64,000 bases of DNA from Microcoleus sp. FACHB-61 (GCA_014695295.1 JACJNY010000079.1:44320-108319); one strand, 5' to 3'; counted from the first letter of the stretch, positions 36,306-45,737 are shown. Translations and numbers: made by a program. Notes: generated by a model not told the origin, from the letters alone.

Positions 36306-36345
36306 TAAACTCAGTTAAAACTCAGTTAAAGCTCAGTTAAAACTA
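36306..36345. promoter_or_regulatory. Four-fold 11-base direct repeat between kinase and GH2-like gene
   Basis: On the minus strand the unit TTTAACTGAGT repeats with exact 11-base (one helical turn) spacing three times, plus a degenerate fourth copy. It lies 31-70 bases upstream of the kinase start at 36275 and about 150 bases upstream of the GH2-like gene. Tandem 8-mers with 3-base spacers of the form YTTAAYY are how cyanobacterial Pho boxes are built, so an OmpR/PhoB-class regulator site is possible. This is an inference. Confidence 0.45.
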
Positions 36346-36493
36346 ATTATCTATTTTTTCTCTACAAAACCACATTTGTCGGGGCTGTGTCATCTTCCCC
36401 GCGACAGATTTGCAGCGGCATTAGTGCTGGATAAACTGCTATTGTAGATGGAGGGACAAATTCGATCAGCTAATTTCTGGGAGCAATAAGCGA

Positions 36494-39400
36494 GTGAATC
36501 ACAAGCTGGCAAAAATTATCGGATTATTTTTCACAGCCGCCACCGTCTTCGGATTCATAGGTTACGCGCTTCAAAATCCCTACTCGGTCAGCAACTCAGC
36601 GATGTCGATCGGCTTCCCCAATCTTACCATCGCGGCCGTCGGGGCGATCGACAACAAACAATCCCAAATCTATCTCAACGGAACTTGGCAATTTGTCCCC
36701 GCAGTTGGCAACCCTCAAAACCCCCCCGTCTCCCCAAGTTGGGGCTCCATCCAGGTACCCGGAGACTGGCAAAAAGAAACAAACCAATCCGTACCCGGAA
36801 TCATCACTCGCGGCACCGGCAAAGATTGGGAAGGCTTCAACAGTAAACAACTATCAAAAGCTTGGTATCAGAGAAATATAGAAATTCCCGACAACTGGAA
36901 AAACCGCCGCGTCTTTATCGACTTAGCCAGAGTCAGCACCGATGCAGTCATCTTTGTCAACGGCATTAACTGCGGTCAAATCGCATGGCCCTACGGCACT
37001 ATTGAAATTACCAAAGCAGCAAAACTAGGTCAAAACACCCTATCTATTTTAGTCGTGGCAGTATCCGACGAAAAGGAAAAAGCCGTCATCATGGGCCCCA
37101 CAGAAATCTACACAGAAAAATCCAAGTTGCAATCGCGGGGAATCATCGGCGAAGTGCGGCTTCTTAGCGTTCCCCCAGGCCCGCTAATTAGCGACGTATT
37201 CGTCCAAACTTCCACCCGAAAAAAGCAAGTTAAATTAGATGTAGAACTCAAAGACGTTGCCCAAAGCGGTCAAGTAGAAATAGTCGCGCAAATGCTCGAC
37301 GAAAAAGGCAAAGTAGAACAAGAATTTACAGGCACTGCCAACGTTCAAGCTAAACCAATTCAAACCGTACAAGTCCAGTGGAATTGGCCGAATCCCCGTC
37401 TTTGGGATGTCGGCCAACCAAACCTTTACACCCTGCAATTAGAAGTAAAAGGCAGCGGCATTGACACGCAATACGACCAACCTTTTGGCTTCCGCGAATT
37501 TTGGATAGAAGGGCGCAAATTTTTCTTAAACGGAACAGAATTTCGGCTGCGACCCAACTTGCATTCCGATTCTTGGCAAGGTGGCACAGTAGAAGTTTCT
37601 GACAGGCTAATTGATGGCTACGTAAAAGCCGGTTTTAACATAACAGAAATGTGGCCTTGGAATCACGACGAACGGGGTAAGTGGCACTTCCGAGAGTTAT
37701 TTTCGGAAAGAGCAGACCTCAAAGGTTTTCCAATTATGGCTCCCGCTTTAGACATTAGTCCTATCGCTTGGAACGGCAAGTGGAAGAACCCCCTGTGGAA
37801 AAATCGCTGGAAAGCCCGAATGGTGACTGAAATGCGCCGCTACCGCAATCATCCATCAGTATTAATGTGGGCGACAAGTCCTAATTTTTTTGGCAACGGT
37901 GACGACCTAAATCCCCGTCGCATCGGCAAAACAAAAGTAGAAGGAACTCTCAGTCAGTCGGACAACGAGCGTTTGCGGGTGAACACTCCCCTAGGAAATG
38001 ACGCTTTAGCGACGATTAAATCGGCCGACCCAACCAGACCTGTGATGGTACACCAAGGCGCAAACTTCGGCGATGTTTATGCGCTGAATTCTTATTTAAA
38101 TCTGATTCCCTTGCAAGAACGGGAAGAGTGGATTTCTGAGTGGAGCAAAACCGGGGAAAGGCCCTACATGGCAGTCGAGTTTGGGACTCCTCTGCACGCA
38201 ACGATGATGCGGGCCCGCAAAGGTTTTGGTCAGGCAATTATCAGCGAACCTTGGATGACTGAGTTTGCGGCAATTTATTTTGGCAAGCAGGCTTACGAGT
38301 TGGAAACTGCCGCTTATAAAGCTACAATTCGCGATCAATTTGTTAAGGGTCAGGAGTATCAAAGCTGGCATTTTAAAAAAGAGTTAGATTTTGCACCAGC
38401 TTTTCAAAAGTTGCAGCAGTTATTCAGTACAAATACTTGGCGGAGTTGGCGGACTTTTGGAATGTCTGGGGGGATGATTCCTTGGAATGACGGACACGGT
38501 TGGGAAGTTTCCGAGGCTGGCAAAAATAAAGTAGATATTGGGGCATTTCAACCTGGTCGCCGGGGAGTTTATTTGAAGCAAGTCTCCAATAATCTTTTGA
38601 ATTATTACCAGCCAGAAGGTTACACTGTTCATCCTGGGGGCGAGGCAATTATGAAGAATAATAGCTCGACTTTGGCTTGGATTGCTGGTGCTAGCCCGGT
38701 TTTTACTGCCAAAGATCACAATTTGTTTGTGGGCGGGAAACTGGCAAAGCAAGTAGTGTTAATTAACGATACGCGGGCGCCGCAAGAATTTTCGTTTAAT
38801 TGGCGGGTTTTGGTGGGGGGGAAAGAAGTAAAAAAAGGATCTGGAAAAGGGATGATTGAGGCGGCAGGAACGCTGTTTTTCCCAATAGACATAAAATTGC
38901 CAAATACCATTTCTAGCAAGACTGACGGCGAAATTCGCTTGACTGCGCGAGTGGGCGAGCGATCGCATTCTGATACATTTGCTTTCCGGGTTTTTGCCAA
39001 TCAAGCCAAAAGCAAGGATACGCTGACAATCTTCGATCCAGCAGGCCAAACATCGGCAATGTTAAAAGAGTTAGGCCATCAGCTTGTACCGTGGAATGGT
39101 TCGCAAGTTTCATCGCTATTAATTATCGGTAGGGAAGCATTTTCAAGCGGGGAAAATTTGCCGGGAAGTTTAGAAAGTTTTGTGCGTAACGGCGGCAAAG
39201 CAATTGTGTTTCCTCAGCGCAGGGAATGGCTGGAGAATACGGGTTTCCGGGTTGCGGGCCATGTCAGCCGCCGCGCTTATCCAGTTGACAGCAACCACCC
39301 GGCAATTAGCGGTTTAGACAGTGAAGATTTGCGGGATTGGATGGGGGAAAGCACTCTGGTTGAAGCTTATCCAGATACGATTCAAACTGGCGCCAATTTG

Positions 39401-40306
39401 ACTCCGGCAAATAAACATTGGTACGGCTGGCGTTGGGGAAATCGCGGCGGTGTCAGTAGCGCTTCAATTGAGAAACCGCACCGCAGCGGTTGGCGCCCCA
39501 TTTTGGAATCTGAGTTTGATTTAGCTTATTCGCCGCTGATGGAATTGGATTACGGCAAAGGGCGGCTGATTTTAAACGAGTTGGATTTGGAAGACCATTA
39601 TTCTGTAGATGCTGGGGCGGCGCAGTTAGTACAACAAATTGTGAGTTACGGGATGAATTCTCCGGTGGTTGGAAAGCCGGATAAAGTGGTTTTAATTGGG
39701 GGAGATGGAGATGCGCAGAAGTTGGACAGTTTGGGGGTAATTTATCAGCGCGCTAGTTCGCTTTCTAATGATGTTGGTTTGGCAATTGTGGGGACAGAAG
39801 CGAATCTGAAAGATGCAGATTTGCGCGGTTATTTGAATGCTGGCGGGAAGGCGTTTTTCTTGCCGCGTCGAGTGCCTGTTGCGGGTTTGGGCGTGGGTTT
39901 GCAGGAAGCGAAGGATTTTGGGGGTTCGCTGGCGGTTCCTAGTTGGGATGAGGTGAAGGGGGTTAGCGCCTCAGATTTGCGATCGCGCTCTTTTTATGAT
40001 ACTTGGTTGATTAAGTCTGGGGGAGAAGTCGGTGCTGACGGTTTGTTAAGTCGGGTAAAAGTTGGCAAGGGTGTGGCGATTTTTTCTCAGATTGAACCGG
40101 ATAGTTTGAATGCTGATACTAAGACTTATTTCCGTTTTACTCGCTGGCGGCAAACCCGGGCAAATGCTCAGATTTTGGCTAATTTAGGGGCAAGTTTTAA
40201 GGCGGATGAATCTGTGTTTAACGGTTCGAGTCGGGAGTTTTATCACTGGGATTACAAGACGGATTTTGAGAATGGGGACGATCCTTATCGGTATTATCGA
40301 TGGTAG
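36494..40306 (+). CDS. Large GH2-like (beta-galactosidase superfamily) exported protein
   Basis: A 1270-residue protein with a GTG start at 36494, supported by GGGAG ten bases upstream. Residues about 8-30 form a signal peptide or anchor. A jelly-roll sugar-binding domain follows (about 55-215, with NGTWQFVP and PGDWQKE). Next are an immunoglobulin-like domain (about 225-335) and a TIM barrel (about 340-650) of glycoside hydrolase family 2 type, then about 600 residues of further beta-rich and glutamine-amidotransferase-like modules. The nucleophile region YMAVEFG (Glu about 563) is present. In the acid/base position the usual NE is replaced (MWATSPNFFGNG), so hydrolysis by the standard mechanism is doubtful. 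It probably acts on extracellular polysaccharide. Confidence 0.75.
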   Translation: MNHKLAKIIGLFFTAATVFGFIGYALQNPYSVSNSAMSIGFPNLTIAAVGAIDNKQSQIYLNGTWQFVPAVGNPQNPPVSPSWGSIQVPGDWQKETNQSVPGIITRGTGKDWEGFNSKQLSKAWYQRNIEIPDNWKNRRVFIDLARVSTDAVIFVNGINCGQIAWPYGTIEITKAAKLGQNTLSILVVAVSDEKEKAVIMGPTEIYTEKSKLQSRGIIGEVRLLSVPPGPLISDVFVQTSTRKKQVKLDVELKDVAQSGQVEIVAQMLDEKGKVEQEFTGTANVQAKPIQTVQVQWNWPNPRLWDVGQPNLYTLQLEVKGSGIDTQYDQPFGFREFWIEGRKFFLNGTEFRLRPNLHSDSWQGGTVEVSDRLIDGYVKAGFNITEMWPWNHDERGKWHFRELFSERADLKGFPIMAPALDISPIAWNGKWKNPLWKNRWKARMVTEMRRYRNHPSVLMWATSPNFFGNGDDLNPRRIGKTKVEGTLSQSDNERLRVNTPLGNDALATIKSADPTRPVMVHQGANFGDVYALNSYLNLIPLQEREEWISEWSKTGERPYMAVEFGTPLHATMMRARKGFGQAIISEPWMTEFAAIYFGKQAYELETAAYKATIRDQFVKGQEYQSWHFKKELDFAPAFQKLQQLFSTNTWRSWRTFGMSGGMIPWNDGHGWEVSEAGKNKVDIGAFQPGRRGVYLKQVSNNLLNYYQPEGYTVHPGGEAIMKNNSSTLAWIAGASPVFTAKDHNLFVGGKLAKQVVLINDTRAPQEFSFNWRVLVGGKEVKKGSGKGMIEAAGTLFFPIDIKLPNTISSKTDGEIRLTARVGERSHSDTFAFRVFANQAKSKDTLTIFDPAGQTSAMLKELGHQLVPWNGSQVSSLLIIGREAFSSGENLPGSLESFVRNGGKAIVFPQRREWLENTGFRVAGHVSRRAYPVDSNHPAISGLDSEDLRDWMGESTLVEAYPDTIQTGANLTPANKHWYGWRWGNRGGVSSASIEKPHRSGWRPILESEFDLAYSPLMELDYGKGRLILNELDLEDHYSVDAGAAQLVQQIVSYGMNSPVVGKPDKVVLIGGDGDAQKLDSLGVIYQRASSLSNDVGLAIVGTEANLKDADLRGYLNAGGKAFFLPRRVPVAGLGVGLQEAKDFGGSLAVPSWDEVKGVSASDLRSRSFYDTWLIKSGGEVGADGLLSRVKVGKGVAIFSQIEPDSLNADTKTYFRFTRWRQTRANAQILANLGASFKADESVFNGSSREFYHWDYKTDFENGDDPYRYYRW

Positions 40307-40309
40307 GTG

Positions 40310-40696
40310 TTACCACTCTATTTTTACCGGATAGTTGGCTAGTATCGAATCGCCACTCACCAGCACAGCGTTTTCTACAATCGCTTGAGAAATCAACAGG
40401 CGATCGAAGGGATCTTTGTGATGGTTGGGTAGGCTATCCAAGGTGAAAAGATGAGTTAAATTAATAGGTAACACTTCTATATTATTAGTCTGTTGCTGAC
40501 TTTCTATAAGTTCTGGTAAAGGCAGATTGAGACTCAGCTTCCCCAGTTGGAGCTTGATTTGCATTTCCCAAATGCTGCCAAGGCTTAAAAGCAAAATATT
40601 TTCTTGGTTTTGGCACAAGGCCAAAGCCTTTGGTGAAAGCTTTTGGGGGGAACTATCCCACCAAATAAATGTATGAGTATCCAGCAGTAATTTCAT
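40310..40696 (-). CDS. PIN-domain toxin, VapC family
   Basis: A 128-residue PIN-fold ribonuclease, the toxin of a type II toxin-antitoxin pair. It starts MKLLLDTHTFIWW, giving the first acidic residue. SLGSIWEMQIK gives the conserved Glu, HHKDPFDRLLI the third acid and VSGDSIL the fourth position. The ATG at 40696 overlaps the antitoxin stop by four bases (ATGA), which is why I prefer it to the ATG five codons upstream. The size is normal. It converges with the GH2-like gene, with four bases between the stop codons. Confidence 0.88.
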   Translation of the reverse strand: MKLLLDTHTFIWWDSSPQKLSPKALALCQNQENILLLSLGSIWEMQIKLQLGKLSLNLPLPELIESQQQTNNIEVLPINLTHLFTLDSLPNHHKDPFDRLLISQAIVENAVLVSGDSILANYPVKIEW

Positions 40697-40929
40697 AGAT
40701 TCCCTGTCCAAAATTCGTCTGGTAACGGTTCATCAAAATCATTACTTGTCCAGATTGCTCCTGCGTGCAATCCTGCTGTACGCTGCTTTGTTGGGGATGC
40801 GAGCGGCGCTAAACGGACAAGGGGAATGCCACCTTCTGTGAGAATAACCTCTATGCCTTTAAGTGCTAGAGATAATAACTCTTTTAAATTTGTCTGTGCT
40901 TCTTGCACGTCAACTGTTTTTGTCAGCAT
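40693..40929 (-). CDS. Phd/YefM-type antitoxin
   Basis: A 78-residue antitoxin. The N-terminal Phd fold is clear (VDVQEAQTNLKELLSLALKG, then EVILTEGGIPLVRLAPL) and binds its own operator DNA. The C-terminal part ending in LPDEFWTGNL would neutralise the PIN toxin encoded directly downstream. Translation is coupled to the toxin through the ATGA overlap. Autoregulation is expected from the family but no operator was identified. Confidence 0.88.
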   Translation of the reverse strand: MLTKTVDVQEAQTNLKELLSLALKGIEVILTEGGIPLVRLAPLASPTKQRTAGLHAGAIWTSNDFDEPLPDEFWTGNL

Positions 40930-41020
40930 TGCAGTTATCCAAGCTAGGGATTAAAAGTGCGATCGAACAGAGGTTAGCAATTTCAATCTTAAATTGCTGA
41001 TTTTATTATACTGTTAAATA

Positions 41021-41266
41021 TCACAGGTCAAAGTGACGGCGGAAGCGGGGGTCTAGTTTGTCGGTTTTCTTTTGGTTGCAGGTGCCGCAGAGGGTTTGCA
41101 AGTTGCTGATGTCGTTGCTACCGCCGCGCGCTAGGGGGATGATATGATCGATCGTGAGTTGGGTTTCTAGTTTGGTTTGGCCGCAGCTTTGGCACTGGTA
41201 TTTATTGCGATCGAATACGTATTTTCTGACTTCGGGGGGAATGGGGATTCTAGGGGTTTTGCTCAT
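41021..41266 (-). CDS. HNH endonuclease-fold protein
   Basis: An 81-residue HNH nuclease. Two CxxC knuckles (CQSCG and CGTCN) bind a structural metal. The active-site segment LTIDHIIPLARGG with downstream SNLQTLC holds the His-Asn-His set. It starts inside the last codons of the KGK-domain gene (four-base ATGA overlap), so the two are translationally coupled. Stand-alone HNH proteins of this size may act in DNA repair, restriction or mobile introns; no intron or intein is visible here. The pairing with a KGK protein is noted as unusual. Confidence 0.85.
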   Translation of the reverse strand: MSKTPRIPIPPEVRKYVFDRNKYQCQSCGQTKLETQLTIDHIIPLARGGSNDISNLQTLCGTCNQKKTDKLDPRFRRHFDL

Positions 41267-41718
41267 GAATTGTTCGGTTGATTTTCTTGATTGAGGAGTT
41301 GGCGGCGCAAATCGTCAAGTGGTGATTCTGGCGGGCTGATTTCTAATTCATTGCTTTCTGGTGTTTCTTCAACTTCTGGTTCGTCGGGGCAAAATTCTAT
41401 AGTGACTCTGATTCTAACTTTACCTTTTTGCCAACCTTTAGCCCCTATTTTTAAGGCTTCACAGTCTATCCCGTCACGAAACCATTGTTGTTGCCAGCTA
41501 GTTCTACTCTGCGGATTATATTTATGGGTATTTATTTGTAATCCTGGAGTCTTACATAACTCCTGAAGTGCAGATTCTAGCTGATTACTAACCGCTGAGC
41601 TCATTACTTCCCTCAGCCTACCTACTTTAAATATCTTAGATTCAAAGGAAAAAACATCATCATTTCCGTAATTTTTGAGAAAAATATGTTCTTGCATATT
41701 GATTGTTGATTTTTTCAA
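41263..41718 (-). CDS. KGK-domain protein
   Basis: A 151-residue protein of the KGK family, which is largely restricted to cyanobacteria. It has an N-terminal region around NDDVFSFESKIFKVGRL, the block WQQQWFRDGIDCEALKIG, and the name-giving GWQKGKVRIRVTIEFCPDEP. An acidic, Pro/Glu-rich tail ends in PLDDLRRQLLNQENQ. An alternative start at 41697 (MQEHIF) is equally possible. The biochemical role of KGK proteins is not established. The tail resembles short partner-binding tails. It is coupled to the HNH gene by a four-base overlap. Confidence 0.8.
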   Translation of the reverse strand: MKKSTINMQEHIFLKNYGNDDVFSFESKIFKVGRLREVMSSAVSNQLESALQELCKTPGLQINTHKYNPQSRTSWQQQWFRDGIDCEALKIGAKGWQKGKVRIRVTIEFCPDEPEVEETPESNELEISPPESPLDDLRRQLLNQENQPNNS

Positions 41719-41768
41719 AATACTCTATTAATGATTATAGAGTATTGTCCCATTTCTGTGAATAACCG

Positions 41769-41876
41769 GGCGAATAGAATTCGCGTCTACACAAACAATG
41801 TCCGGCTGCGCGGACTAAGAATGTTTTCAACCCGCGAAGGCTGGTTTTGTCTGTGTAGCCGCGAATTCTAGTCGCC
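41769..41876. repeat. Intergenic inverted repeat (GCGAATAGAATTCGCG ... CGCGAATTCTAGTCGC)
   Basis: The outer arms GGCGAATAGAATTCGCG / CCGCGAATTCTAGTCGCC and inner TCTACACA / TGTGTAG pair across about 60 bases. The inner part holds its own GTCCGGCTGCGCGGAC hairpin. The element lies downstream of the dynamin-like gene. It looks like a small repetitive palindromic unit. Confidence 0.65.
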
Positions 41877-41900
41877 GATTTCCGATCGCCAAAACTGCAA

Positions 41901-44336
41901 TCATTCACCATCCACCGAAACGCTATCATTTTGTCCAATTACAGGCAACAAATGCTCGTGCAACTTCATCGCCTGCAAACAACTGTTAATGCCAGAAACT
42001 GCCCGATCGTACTCTTGAATCTTCTGCTCATTCTCAGCTTGCAGCCGCTGGTTGCGGGCAATTTTCTCCTCCGCCTCCTGTGCCAAAGTTTGTTCTAAAT
42101 AATCGCGGGCTTGACTGTATTTCTGCAAAATATCATCAGCTTGCTTTTGCGCCAGCGGCAACAAATGCTCTTTCAGGGTTTGGTTGACAGTTTGGCGGAA
42201 AGTTTGCCGAATAGTTCTCGATACTTTCGGCTCAAAATCTAGCCGCAATAATTGCCGAATTGCAGGTTGGGCGTCCACCATGTTTTCGCAGTCGAAACCT
42301 TGAGAAGTTTGCTGCAATGTTTCCCGGAATTGATAAATCGAAAATGTGCCTTCGTCGTAAAAACGGGGACTTTCTCGCACATAGCGATCGCACTCAACCC
42401 CAGCCGCATTTACCAAAGCATCAGAAACCCGCTTTGATAACTCCTCTAACTGCTGTTCAATTCCTCCGTCGTTCCCCAACAACCGATAGAGTAATCGATA
42501 GTATTCCGACTTGCGAACGCTGTCTTTCAAATACTGAAAATAATTATCAACCAGTGACTTAGTAGCCTCTACTAAAATATCTTCCAACTGATTCGCTAAA
42601 TAATAAAGCGCTTCAACTAAAACAGCAATTAAAGGTGCTGTAGCATTGCGGGGATGATTCCGCAAAGTACGTCCGTAAGCTGCCTCAACAGAAAATCCGT
42701 CTAACAATTCATCCAAGCGGCGGATCATCCGAGATTGCAGTTGTCGAAAGTCTATATCGAAGATATCGCATCTGTTCATAATCATTTCATTGACTTCTTC
42801 GGCGATATGTTCGCGAAATTCCTCCCCAACTTGCTGCAATTCTTGATTTAGCCGCAAAAGTTCCTGTGCTTTCATTGCCTCAATTTCGCGGGGCTGGCTG
42901 TCCAAATTCCGCTGAATTGTTTGGTAATGTTTCCGCAATTGAATGCACAAATCTTCCAAATCGTTTGCAAGATTTTTGAAGAGTTGCGGGCGTTTTTCTT
43001 CCGTGAGGTAGCGGGTGATGGCTGTGCGAAAATCTTCGATCCCGCTATCTTGAATTAATTGAGCAATTAATGGTTGTCCTTGTTCGGCAAGAATCCGCAC
43101 GTAGTTTTCATTTGGTGTTTCGTAGCTGTTAACGGAAATCCTAAATTTGCTGGGAGACAGTTTGCCGGAATTCGCACAGTATCGGTTAAATTCGCTGATA
43201 AATTGCGGAGTTTCTTCACTATTACCGAGAAACTCTGTATCTAATTTATCATCTACAGAAACTCGCCCTTGGCTGCTGGAAAAGATTGTATTTAAACCAA
43301 AGCGATCGCGCCCTGTTGTCCCTCGAATCAAACTCCCGTAAAATCCCAACAATCCGCTAGTTTTGTAAACTCTCGCAGTATCGCGAAAGTCGGAATTAAT
43401 CAAATTTTCTAAGCGCTGTCGCAGTTGCGTGTTGTACCAAGTTTCGTCAATCCGGTTGAAAATGTAAAACAGTCGATCGCGAATTCCCGGATTTCCCCGT
43501 GTTTTTTCCATCAACTCGGTTTCTTCCGTCGTCATTTCCCCTGACGAAGCCGCTTTCAAAACGCAGACAACCGCCGAAGTATCCGGGCTTTCAATCTTAT
43601 CATAAGTCAATTCTGCATCCCGTTGCACCGGTGCATCAATTCCCGGCGTATCGATAATAATATTGCCATCTTGCAGCAGCGGATGATAACAGTAATATTC
43701 CACTCGCTTGAGTACAGCACTGTTACTACCGCGACGCGCATAGCTAGCAGCTTCCTTGAGATTGGAAAAGTTAAACTGTTCCATCGAGTAGGTGGCGTTT
43801 TCGAGAGTGTAGATGCGATCGCGATTCGCTTCAAACCCTTCTAACAGCAGCATCAAAGCCTTAGCTTGTTTGGCTAGTTCCGATTTATTTTCGCCGCCTT
43901 CCGTTTCAATAATTATGTTACATCCCTGAGACAACAGCGACACTACATCTGTTTGATTAATATTAAGTTCAGTAGGTAAACCTAACTTATCGCAAAGCAC
44001 AGAAGCTTGCTGGCTAATCTCAAGCTCGCTCAAAAAAGTGAGAACAACTCGCTCTTTTTCCGGCTCAGCAAAGGCGATATAACACTCAGTACCAGTTGCG
44101 TGTCCTTCAGCACTGTAGAGCAATTCTCGCTCCAGCAAAGCATTAATCAGCATTGATTTTCCCGCACTGAAAGCGCCGGCAAACACAATCTCAAACTCAG
44201 GAGAAATTGCCTTTTTCAGAGAAGCTTGTACCGCTGTAATATCTTGTTGTCGCAAAGACGATTCCTGACGCAGCAGTTGCAGTAAAGAATCAACTTGCTC
44301 TTGCAGATTTGTGCATTGACCGGGCATTTGAGTCAT
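41901..44336 (-). CDS. Bacterial dynamin-like GTPase
   Basis: An 811-residue large GTPase. The G domain is near the N-terminus: G1 GAFSAGKSML (about 54), the threonine of switch I in ATGTECYIAF, G3 DTPGIDAPV (about 228) and G4 FNRID (about 290). Long helical stalk segments with heptad repeats follow (for example RQESSLRQQDI before, and AQEAEEKIARNQRLQ at the end). Relatives such as BDLP of Nostoc remodel or tether membranes. No paddle helix is obvious, so membrane contact may use amphipathic helices. The gene stands alone between repeat elements. Confidence 0.85.
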   Translation of the reverse strand: MTQMPGQCTNLQEQVDSLLQLLRQESSLRQQDITAVQASLKKAISPEFEIVFAGAFSAGKSMLINALLERELLYSAEGHATGTECYIAFAEPEKERVVLTFLSELEISQQASVLCDKLGLPTELNINQTDVVSLLSQGCNIIIETEGGENKSELAKQAKALMLLLEGFEANRDRIYTLENATYSMEQFNFSNLKEAASYARRGSNSAVLKRVEYYCYHPLLQDGNIIIDTPGIDAPVQRDAELTYDKIESPDTSAVVCVLKAASSGEMTTEETELMEKTRGNPGIRDRLFYIFNRIDETWYNTQLRQRLENLINSDFRDTARVYKTSGLLGFYGSLIRGTTGRDRFGLNTIFSSSQGRVSVDDKLDTEFLGNSEETPQFISEFNRYCANSGKLSPSKFRISVNSYETPNENYVRILAEQGQPLIAQLIQDSGIEDFRTAITRYLTEEKRPQLFKNLANDLEDLCIQLRKHYQTIQRNLDSQPREIEAMKAQELLRLNQELQQVGEEFREHIAEEVNEMIMNRCDIFDIDFRQLQSRMIRRLDELLDGFSVEAAYGRTLRNHPRNATAPLIAVLVEALYYLANQLEDILVEATKSLVDNYFQYLKDSVRKSEYYRLLYRLLGNDGGIEQQLEELSKRVSDALVNAAGVECDRYVRESPRFYDEGTFSIYQFRETLQQTSQGFDCENMVDAQPAIRQLLRLDFEPKVSRTIRQTFRQTVNQTLKEHLLPLAQKQADDILQKYSQARDYLEQTLAQEAEEKIARNQRLQAENEQKIQEYDRAVSGINSCLQAMKLHEHLLPVIGQNDSVSVDGE

Positions 44337-44454
44337 CGCGGCAGACTGCTCCTGATTGTGGGTAAATTACCTTATTGTTAATTGTCTGCTAGTTCAGCAA
44401 TAATCACAACAGTAATTTTACTTATGCGATCCAGGTTTCTCAACAAAATTAGTA

Positions 44455-44515
44455 GCAAGGTGCGGATTGCGCACCCTACAGAATTAGTAGTAAGGTGCGC
44501 CATCCGCACCCGACA
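44455..44515. repeat. GGTGCG/CGCACC intergenic repeat pair
   Basis: Two units of AAGGTGCG-N-CGCACCC type lie back to back between the dynamin-like gene and the end of dnaJ. They belong to the family seen at 13298 and 22452, and the second could terminate dnaJ transcription. Confidence 0.55.
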
Positions 44516-45730
44516 TTATATCGATAAATTCTGACGCGGTTTAAAAGTTTCAATCTGCCGCAACTTTTCGTATAATTCCCGTTCTTCCTCACTAATTTCC
44601 TTGGGAATTAACACCTGAATTTCTACTAGCTGATCGCCCCGATCGCCATTTCCCGTCGGATAACCCTTGTTAGCCAGCCGTAACCGCTTTCCAGACGTTA
44701 CTCCAGGCGGCAATTTCATCTTTACCAGGCCGTCCAGCGTCGGCACTTCAATATCTCCCCCCAACACCGCTTCGCTGGGAGTCAGCGGCAATTCGCAGCA
44801 AATATCCGACATTTCCAATCGAAAAAATGGATGGGGAGAAACCGTGATTTTCAAATATAAATCCCCCCCGCCCATACCTTGATTTCGCAAGCGAATCCGC
44901 TGGCCTGATACCATAGCAGGAGGCAGATTCACCTCGATCGCTCGCCCATCTTCCAGACGAATTCGCTCAGTACCGCCCGAATAAGCCCTTTCCAAAGGCA
45001 GAGTCAGCCTGGCCTCAATGTCTCTTCTCGCTTCGCGATCGACTGTTTCCCGTCGAATTTCGCGATCGACTATATCCCTTCTGGTGTCGCGATCGACTGT
45101 TTCCCTTCTGGTGTCGCGATCGACTATATCTCTTCTGGTGTCGCGATCGACTATATCCCTTCTGGTGTCGCGATCGACTATATCCCTTCTGGTGTCGCGA
45201 TCGACTGTTTCCCGTCGCATTTCGCGATCGTCCACATCCCTTCTATCTTCCCTAGAATTAGCTACATAACTCGTTCTCTTAGAAGCCGTACTCCACGGTT
45301 CATAGGAGGCTGCTCGCGGTGCATCATTGGCGGTCGCCATCCTCACTTCCCGGCGCCTTCCGAGCACTTGATCCAGAAATTTATTAAAATCCGAGTAGTC
45401 GCTAAAATCGACATCTTCGGCCGGTTTTTTGCGGGTACCTTTACCGTTTCCCCAAGTTTTGAAATTGGGAAGTCGCACCCCTTGCTTGCCTTGAAATCCC
45501 TTTTGTTTCCAGAATTTACTAAACTGATCGTATTGAGCTCGCTTGTCAATATCGGAAAGAATATCGTAAGCTTCATTAATATCCTTAAACCTATCTTCAG
45601 CAGATTTATCCCCCGGATTTACGTCAGGGTGCAACTGTCTGGCTAGCCGTCGATAGGCTTTCTTAATCTCATCAGCCGTGGCATCTTTGGGCACTCCCAA
45701 AATTAGATAGTAATTGCGAAAATTCTGCAT
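44516..45730 (-). CDS. dnaJ: DnaJ-type co-chaperone with a 9-residue tandem repeat insert
   Basis: A 404-residue J-domain protein. The J domain lies at residues 1-70, with HPD in ARQLHPDVNPG. The C-terminal substrate domains contain LPLERAYSGGTERI and LPPGVTSGKRLRL. The Cys-rich zinc domain of classical DnaJ is absent, as in CbpA/DnaJ type II proteins. A region of eight tandem DRDTRRDIV-like nonapeptides (27-base DNA units containing CGCGATCG) sits between J domain and substrate domain, where Gly/Phe linkers usually occur. It stimulates the ATPase of DnaK. The ATG at 45730 is used, because upstream codons translate a microsatellite. It lies near dnaK on the same strand. Confidence 0.9.
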   Translation of the reverse strand: MQNFRNYYLILGVPKDATADEIKKAYRRLARQLHPDVNPGDKSAEDRFKDINEAYDILSDIDKRAQYDQFSKFWKQKGFQGKQGVRLPNFKTWGNGKGTRKKPAEDVDFSDYSDFNKFLDQVLGRRREVRMATANDAPRAASYEPWSTASKRTSYVANSREDRRDVDDREMRRETVDRDTRRDIVDRDTRRDIVDRDTRRDIVDRDTRRETVDRDTRRDIVDREIRRETVDREARRDIEARLTLPLERAYSGGTERIRLEDGRAIEVNLPPAMVSGQRIRLRNQGMGGGDLYLKITVSPHPFFRLEMSDICCELPLTPSEAVLGGDIEVPTLDGLVKMKLPPGVTSGKRLRLANKGYPTGNGDRGDQLVEIQVLIPKEISEEERELYEKLRQIETFKPRQNLSI

Positions 45731-45737
45731 AGTTAGA

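Noticed and set aside
45018..45269. Regular repeats resembling a CRISPR array
   Set aside because: The units are contiguous 27-base repeats without spacers and are translated in frame in DnaJ.
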